Assembly (NCBI GenBank): GCA_038259825.1
Contig: JBBSOK010000028.1
Coordinates: forward strand, 1-28,422
Direction: 5' to 3'
Length of the DNA: 28,422 bases
Source of the DNA: JBBSOK01 sp038259825
GTDB lineage: Bacteria > Bacteroidota > Bacteroidia > Flavobacteriales > Flavobacteriaceae
Positions 23,742-28,422 of this stretch are shown piece after piece; position 1 is the stretch's first letter, and every line of letters starts with the position of its first letter. Below the pieces are notes generated by a model that was not told where the DNA came from, searched no databases, and was given only the letters and a program-made list of their open reading frames with translations. Both the position numbers and the translations under genes were made by a program.

Positions 23742-24464
23742 ATGAAAACCATCAAAATAACATTATTGTTAATTGCATCAACTATATTTTTTAGTTCCTG
23801 TAATTTTAATATTAATACTGGCAAAGAAGGAAACGGGAATGTTGTAAAGGAAATGCGAAATGCTTCTGAAGATTTTGACGAAATTATCGGAAACCGCGGA
23901 TTAGAAATAATTTTGACCAAAGGTGAAACTAATTCAATTGAAGTCGAAAGTGATGAAAACTTACAGAAACATATCAAAACTTCAATTTCAGACGGACGAT
24001 TGGAAATTACTACCGACGAAAATTTATCTGGCAGTGCCACAAAAAAAATCTATGTAACTTTCAAATTGTTAAAAATGATAGACGCCAGCAGTGGTGCCGA
24101 AATAGATGTAAAAGGTCAATTAAAAAATGAAATACTTACCTTAGAAGCTAGCAGCGGCGCAGCTATTGAAGCTGATATTTTCTCAAAAGAAATAAATGTA
24201 AAAACAAGTAGTGGCGCACAGATTTCCGTTTCCGGGAAAGCTTCACAACTTATAGCCAAAGCAAGTAGCGGCGGTAACATACGAGCAAAAGATCTAACCG
24301 TGGCAACGGCAAAAGCAGATGCATCAAGTGGTGGTGATATTACTGTAACCGTACAAGATAGATTAGATAGCGAAGCTAGCAGCGGCGGCCAAATAAGTTA
24401 CTATGGAAACCCTCAAGAAATTAATTCTAACAATAGTAGCTCCGGCAGTATAAACAAAATGTAA
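23742..24464 (+). CDS. head GIN domain-containing (DUF2807) lipoprotein
   Basis: A 240-residue predicted lipoprotein. The signal ends FFSSC with Cys20 as the lipidation site. The mature part begins with a charged linker and then DUF2807: FDEIIGNRGLEIILTKGETN, then a right-handed beta-helix. Seven SSG triplets recur at residues 116, 137, 156, 175, 195, 213 and 233, 18 to 21 apart, one per coil (ASSGA, TSSGA, ASSGG and so on). This regular spacing indicates a stacked solenoid. The GIN fold is a putative autotransporter-like adhesin or envelope-facing domain; function unknown. It is last in the PspC operon and is followed by a terminator. Confidence 0.9.
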   Translation: MKTIKITLLLIASTIFFSSCNFNINTGKEGNGNVVKEMRNASEDFDEIIGNRGLEIILTKGETNSIEVESDENLQKHIKTSISDGRLEITTDENLSGSATKKIYVTFKLLKMIDASSGAEIDVKGQLKNEILTLEASSGAAIEADIFSKEINVKTSSGAQISVSGKASQLIAKASSGGNIRAKDLTVATAKADASSGGDITVTVQDRLDSEASSGGQISYYGNPQEINSNNSSSGSINKM

Positions 24465-24528
24465 TTCTTATATAATTAAGTGTTTAGTGAATACTGATTT
24501 GCAGGTTTTAAGGTTTCCTGTAATCATA

Positions 24529-24562
24529 AAAAGGTTGCTCAAATTAATTTGAGCAACCTTTT
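24529..24562. terminator. bidirectional hairpin terminator between the GIN lipoprotein and rprY
   Basis: A 15-bp stem, AAAAGGTTGCTCAAA paired with TTTGAGCAACCTTTT, closes a TTAA loop. It stops both the plus-strand PspC operon and the minus-strand two-component operon, which ends at 24590. Confidence 0.92.
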
Positions 24563-24589
24563 ATATTACACTTAATATTTTTTTAAATA

Positions 24590-25306
24590 TTAATTTTCAA
24601 CTTCACTTTTTACAACAAGCCTAAAGCCTTCGCCGTGAATGTTTATTATTTCAACATCATCATCAGTACTTAGATATTTTCTAAGCTTGGCAATGTAAAC
24701 ATCCATACTTCTTGATGTAAAATAATTATCATCTCTCCAAATTTTCGTAAGCGCCAATTCTCTCGGCATAAGGTCGTTCTTATGTAATGCTAATAACCTT
24801 AAAAGCTCATTTTCTTTTGGTGATAATTTAATTGGATCTCCTTTTTTGTAAGATAAAAATCTAAGTTTAGAATTTAAGAAGAAATGACCAACTTGAAATT
24901 CAAATTGTTTACTGTCTGCTATACTATCCGTTGCTTTTCTTTGGATAATTGCTTTAATTTTCATTAAAAGAACTTCGCTGTCAAAAGGTTTGTTTAGGTA
25001 ATCGTCTGCTCCTACTTTGTAACCTTTTAATACATCTTCTTTCATTGCTTTTGCAGTTAAGAAAATAATCGGCACATCTTCATTCTTCTCACGGATTTCC
25101 TTTGCTAAGGTAAAACCGTCTTTATAAGGCATCATTACATCTAAAATACAAAGATCATAATCATCCTTTTTAAATTTTTCAAAACCCTCCATACCATTCT
25201 TGGCGTGGGTTACATTGTAATCGTTCATTGCAAGGTAGTCTTTAAGTACAGTTCCAAAGTTTGGATCGTCTTCAACTAGCAAGATTTTTTTGTTTTCAGT
25301 TTCCAT
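24590..25306 (-). CDS. rprY: response regulator RprY (OmpR family)
   Basis: A 238-residue response regulator. The receiver domain (about 6-118) has the acidic pocket VEDDPNF (Glu12, Asp13, Asp14), the phosphorylated Asp56 in CILDVMMPYKDG, Thr84 in FLTAKA and Lys106 in LNKPFDS. The winged-helix effector (about 140-235) has LSPKENELLRLLALHKNDLM, then RELALTKIWRDDNYFTSRSMDVYIAKLRK and the wing INIHGEGFRLV. All catalytic residues of the receiver are present. It lies 4 bases after the kinase gene, so it is co-transcribed. The name follows the Bacteroides fragilis RprXY pair; the signal is unknown. Confidence 0.9.
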   Translation of the reverse strand: METENKKILLVEDDPNFGTVLKDYLAMNDYNVTHAKNGMEGFEKFKKDDYDLCILDVMMPYKDGFTLAKEIREKNEDVPIIFLTAKAMKEDVLKGYKVGADDYLNKPFDSEVLLMKIKAIIQRKATDSIADSKQFEFQVGHFFLNSKLRFLSYKKGDPIKLSPKENELLRLLALHKNDLMPRELALTKIWRDDNYFTSRSMDVYIAKLRKYLSTDDDVEIINIHGEGFRLVVKSEVEN

Positions 25307-25310
25307 ATTA

Positions 25311-26873
25311 TTAAGATATTAAGTGTAATTTAATGATAAAGGTACTTCCTTTACCCTTTTCGCTTTCAACGGTTATTTGTGCATCGTGGTCGTCTAAAAT
25401 TCGCTTTACATAAGCAAGGCCAAGACCATGACCTTTAACGTTGTGAATATCGCCCGTTGCTTCGCGATAAAACTTGTCAAATATTTTATTTTGGACCGCT
25501 TTGGACATTCCCATTCCTTGATCCCTAATTTTTAAAATTATGCTATTTCTAACATTTTCTGTATAGATATCAATTTTAGGCTCGTCTTCGGAATATTTAA
25601 TGGCATTATCCAAAATATTAACTATAATATTGCTGAAGTGAGATGGATTGGCTAAAATAGAACTCTTTAGTGCGCCAAAGTGAGTCTTTATATAACCGCT
25701 TCTATCTTCAACAATTAAACTTACATGGGTTATTGCATCATCAATTACATCGTGTAGCGATAAAACTTCTTTTGGCAAATCCAATTCATTTTTTTCGAGC
25801 TTACTAATCCGTAACACATTTTCAACCTGAGTGTGCATACGTTTATTTTCATCACGTATCATACCCAAATATCTTTCTAAAAATTCTCTATTGTCCTTTA
25901 CTTTTGGATTTTTAAGTGAATCTAAAGCCAAGTTTATAGTTGCTATTGGCGTTTTAAATTCGTGCGTCATATTATTAATAAAGTCACTCTTTATTTGTGA
26001 AATTTGACGCTGTTTATATATCTGGGAAATTGCACTACTATAAGCTAATATAATAACCGCAGTAAAAACAAGCGATAAAATAGCCATTCCTAAAATTGAA
26101 TTTAAAACTAACTTTTGCTTTTCAGGAAAGTTCACATTTAAAGTGTAACCAACTTTTTCCTTTACGTTTTCAAAAATAGGGACTGAATATGTTCTAGTTG
26201 AAACCTGATCAAACCTACTACTATGAACTTTTGTAGAAAGATTTTTATCATAAACTGCAAATTCAAACTTTGCGTTCATTCCTCTTTCTTCCATTTCTTG
26301 CTGCAAAGCTTTTTGTACTTGTTCAAAACTTAAACGTTTGTGAATTGGTGTTTTAGCAACAATCCTACTATAAGCTTTTTCAAATTGGTTGCGCTCATAA
26401 TCTGGCAACCTGTTAAAAGTTTCCTCTCTGCTTGTAGTTGTGCTACTACCATCTACCCCTTTTGTAATTGTCGTTTTAACTTGTTTATTGGTAATTTTTT
26501 TGAATTGAATTGTATCAATCTGAGTATCAAAAAAACCAGAAGAAAGTTTGTAATCCTGTTCTAATATACCATCAGAAAAAATGTATGTTTCGTTTTTGTT
26601 TTCACTTTGCGTTTTATACATTAATTCCGTAAAAGACATTTCATCCGGTAATTCTAAGCTATCTGCAAGCCTACTGTACGCTAAATAATACTTTTCAATT
26701 TCCTGCAACTCAATATTTCTGGATGCAGTAACAAGCACTTGCTTAGCATTTACGCTAAATTGCTCTTCTTTAGTTTGATAAGCGTTGGATATCCAATAAC
26801 CTTGAACAAATACTATCCCCAACAACGAAAGGCTCATAAGAGCTATTAGTAGGACGAAAAGTTTTTTGTTCAT
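25311..26873 (-). CDS. rprX: sensor histidine kinase RprX
   Basis: A 520-residue membrane histidine kinase. Helix 1 at about 4-24 (FVLLIALMSLSLLGIVFVQG) and helix 2 at about 256-280 enclose an exported sensor region of about 230 residues with no domain I recognise. The H-box MTHEFKTPIATIN holds the phospho-accepting His304. The N-box NIILD..NAIKYS lies at about 419-428 (VNILDNAIKYS). The G1 box RDQGMGMS at about 449-456 and G2 GHGLGLAYVKRI at 481-492 complete the ATP-binding domain. The ATG at 26873 is preferred to one 24 bases upstream, because a consensus -7 box sits between them. Operon order kinase then regulator. Confidence 0.9.
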   Translation of the reverse strand: MNKKLFVLLIALMSLSLLGIVFVQGYWISNAYQTKEEQFSVNAKQVLVTASRNIELQEIEKYYLAYSRLADSLELPDEMSFTELMYKTQSENKNETYIFSDGILEQDYKLSSGFFDTQIDTIQFKKITNKQVKTTITKGVDGSSTTTSREETFNRLPDYERNQFEKAYSRIVAKTPIHKRLSFEQVQKALQQEMEERGMNAKFEFAVYDKNLSTKVHSSRFDQVSTRTYSVPIFENVKEKVGYTLNVNFPEKQKLVLNSILGMAILSLVFTAVIILAYSSAISQIYKQRQISQIKSDFINNMTHEFKTPIATINLALDSLKNPKVKDNREFLERYLGMIRDENKRMHTQVENVLRISKLEKNELDLPKEVLSLHDVIDDAITHVSLIVEDRSGYIKTHFGALKSSILANPSHFSNIIVNILDNAIKYSEDEPKIDIYTENVRNSIILKIRDQGMGMSKAVQNKIFDKFYREATGDIHNVKGHGLGLAYVKRILDDHDAQITVESEKGKGSTFIIKLHLIS

Positions 26874-26877
26874 TCCC

Positions 26878-26885
26878 CAAATGTA
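26878..26885 (-). promoter_or_regulatory. Bacteroidota -7 box just before rprX
   Basis: On the minus strand TACATTTG matches TAnnTTTG. It ends four bases before the ATG at 26873, so transcription would start at or just after that codon unless the upstream ATG at 26897 is used from another promoter. No convincing -33 TTG lies at the normal distance, so confidence is limited. Confidence 0.4.
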
Positions 26886-26956
26886 ATATTTTAACATTTA
26901 CGTAAAGTTCCCTTTAACCAAATGTTAACAGTCCGAATAGGGCATAAATACTAGAC

Positions 26957-27535
26957 TTACGCTTTAAATCTTTGATGGAGCTTTAAAACTTGTTTTTCAA
27001 CGGATTGAAGATTTTCGTTGTTGATAATAATGTCTGCCAAATTCCTCTTTTTTGCATCGGACCATTGGTTTTTTATGCGTGCTTTTACATCACCTTCTTT
27101 AACATTATCTCTTTCCATTACGCGTTGAATACGAACTTTCTGCGGGGCAACTATTAATATTGTGATGTCACAATCTTTATAGCCGCCGTTTTCAAACAAT
27201 ATTGCCACTTCTTTAATGCAATATCGCGCATCTTGTTTTTTCACCCAATTTTGAAAATGTTTGCGCACAGCAGGATGAATAATAGCATTCATGTTTTCCA
27301 ACAATTGCTTATCATTAAAAATTTTTGATGCTACGTATTTTCTGTCTAAATCCCCATTGTTATATGCCTGTTCACCTAAAAGATCGATGAGCTTTTGCTT
27401 AATAGTAGCAGACGTATCCATTAATATTTTCGCTTCAATATCTGCAATGTAAACCGGTACACCAAGTTTGGCAAACATTTTGGCAACGGTACTTTTACCG
27501 CTCCCTATTCCTCCTGTAAGTCCGATTATTTTCAT
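26957..27535 (-). CDS. coaE: dephospho-CoA kinase
   Basis: The 192-residue last enzyme of coenzyme A biosynthesis, phosphorylating the ribose 3'-OH of dephospho-CoA. The P-loop GLTGGIGSGKSTVAKMFAKLG (from residue 5) is at the N-terminus, followed by VPVYIADIEAK with the substrate-contacting Asp. Then come IIHPAVRKHF and the lid motif RVMERDNVKEGDVKARIKNQ, with INNENLQSVEKQV near the end. All are standard CoaE features, and the length is normal (about 195-205). Its ATG overlaps the YbbR gene stop by 4 bases, so the two are translationally coupled. 83 bases separate it from the kinase start on the same strand. Confidence 0.95.
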   Translation of the reverse strand: MKIIGLTGGIGSGKSTVAKMFAKLGVPVYIADIEAKILMDTSATIKQKLIDLLGEQAYNNGDLDRKYVASKIFNDKQLLENMNAIIHPAVRKHFQNWVKKQDARYCIKEVAILFENGGYKDCDITILIVAPQKVRIQRVMERDNVKEGDVKARIKNQWSDAKKRNLADIIINNENLQSVEKQVLKLHQRFKA

Positions 27536-28422
27536 TTAAATAGTAAAAAATCTATTTTGTTAGCATCTAAAACTACGTTTCTAACTTTGTCTGGTTTCTG
27601 CACCAGTTTTGGAGTCATAAAATTTTCTTCAGAATTTCGTTCATTAAAATCGCATACCACTTTAAATGAAGTATCTAGAATATCTCCAAAATCCCTTAAA
27701 GAAACATCAAATGTTATTGTTATATTTTGTGGAATGATTTTAATGGATTTGGAAGGCGGCAAATTAATTACATCTATTGGAATGGTAACTTCTTGTTGAG
27801 AAAATTCATCTACTTTAACTGAAACTATCACTTCATTTGGGCTATACTTCAATTCCGTATTATCTTGTTGCTTTAAACTAACTTTTGAAGAAAAGGATTT
27901 ATTAATATCCTGAAGAGAAAGTAATTTTGTTTCAATAAATTTCGTACTCTTTATAATTTCTGAAGGACCTGAAATTGTAATACTATCTGGTTTTATCTTG
28001 ATTGAATCTATTACTTTAAAACCATTTTTATAACCGAAATCTGTTTTGACCTTTACCGGTACTTTTTTTGAAATCAACTTATCCAAGTAAATATTCAATT
28101 CATTAACCGATAGATTTTGTACCGAAAGGTTCTTTGTTATTTGATTTGAAATTAAGCCTACCAAATCTTCTTTAGAAACAAATAATTTGGTTTTATTTTC
28201 ATCATAATATTTTAAAACACTTACCGAAATTTCTGGTTGGTTAAATTGGTAGAATAAAAAATCAAAACCATTTGCAGTAACTTCAAAAGTTATGTTCCGC
28301 TTATTTTCTGGAGATAAAGATACATTTTCTGGAACGCTTATGTAATTAATTTGAGCTTCAACGGCAGCGGTATATTCTCTGCTAAATTTTGTTAAAACCC
28401 AAAAAACCACAGCTATTAGCAG
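27532..28422 (-). CDS. YbbR-like domain-containing protein (5' end beyond the window)
   Basis: At least 296 residues of a YbbR-like/CdaR-like protein. The reading frame is open to the window edge, so the start is outside; the visible N-terminus LLIAVVFWVLTKFSREYT is the end of a membrane anchor. Repeated beta-rich YbbR domains follow. Recognisable elements are the strand pairs ending VPVKVKTDFGYKNGF and PDSITISGPSEIIKSTKFIE (the I-x-GP motif typical of YbbR repeats), then EVTIPIDVINLPPSKSI and IIPQNITITFDVSLRDF. In Firmicutes, CdaR-type YbbR proteins regulate cyclic-di-AMP synthesis; whether that holds here is not shown. Coupled by 4 bases to coaE downstream. Confidence 0.87.
   Translation of the reverse strand: MLIAVVFWVLTKFSREYTAAVEAQINYISVPENVSLSPENKRNITFEVTANGFDFLFYQFNQPEISVSVLKYYDENKTKLFVSKEDLVGLISNQITKNLSVQNLSVNELNIYLDKLISKKVPVKVKTDFGYKNGFKVIDSIKIKPDSITISGPSEIIKSTKFIETKLLSLQDINKSFSSKVSLKQQDNTELKYSPNEVIVSVKVDEFSQQEVTIPIDVINLPPSKSIKIIPQNITITFDVSLRDFGDILDTSFKVVCDFNERNSEENFMTPKLVQKPDKVRNVVLDANKIDFLLFK

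Noticed and set aside
1..28422. CRISPR arrays, tRNA or rRNA genes, insertion sequences, prophage
   Set aside because: No regularly spaced repeats, cloverleaf-like elements, transposase or phage genes were seen on either strand.

Overview
The window is a 28.4 kb chromosomal stretch from a member of the Bacteroidota, most likely a Flavobacteriaceae. Reasons: AT-rich DNA, A-rich leaders instead of strong Shine-Dalgarno sites, several promoters of the Bacteroidota type (TAnnTTTG at -7), and families typical of that group (RprX/RprY pair, PspC/PadR/GIN cluster, DUF6503-like lipoprotein, DUF4870, GH3-like enzyme, MoxR-DUF58-DUF4129 locus). I see no phage, insertion sequence, CRISPR array, tRNA or rRNA. 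It reads as core genome with dense operons.

Layout. 1-4119: 3' end of uvrB overlapping a small zincin-type peptidase, a convergent GH3-family adenylating enzyme, the pseudouridine synthase rluF with a possibly leaderless promoter, and a convergent Hsp20 chaperone. 4311-8532: a DUF2254 membrane protein, then a TetR regulator followed by a three-gene redox-type operon (AhpD/CMD-like protein, lipoprotein, DsbA/FrnE-like thiol oxidoreductase). Near-identical 16-bp operators lie before the regulator and before the operon. 8636-9826: sucC on the minus strand. 10045-17902: a TRIC/UPF0126 channel and an RDD membrane protein run leftward, and head-to-head with them a rightward series: SpoIIM-like protein, multi-pass membrane protein, DUF4129, DUF4350, MoxR ATPase and DUF58. 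Overlapping genes join the middle of this series, and a 179-bp spacer of degenerate heptamer repeats separates moxR from DUF58. 18118-20577: a DUF2141 secreted protein, oxyR with both redox cysteines, a 65-residue small protein and a DUF4442 hotdog protein. 20802-24464: a compact operon (DUF4870, 60-residue exported peptide, PadR, PspC, GIN/DUF2807 lipoprotein) preceded by a 27-bp near-perfect palindrome on its promoter. 24590-28422: the two-component pair rprX-rprY, coaE and a truncated YbbR-domain protein, all on the minus strand.

Three units look like self-contained systems: the TetR redox operon with paired operators, the PadR-PspC-GIN envelope-stress operon with its palindrome, and the MoxR-DUF58-DUF4129-DUF4350-SpoIIM-RDD membrane locus, whose cellular function is, to my knowledge, not established. 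Bidirectional hairpin terminators separate most convergent neighbours.
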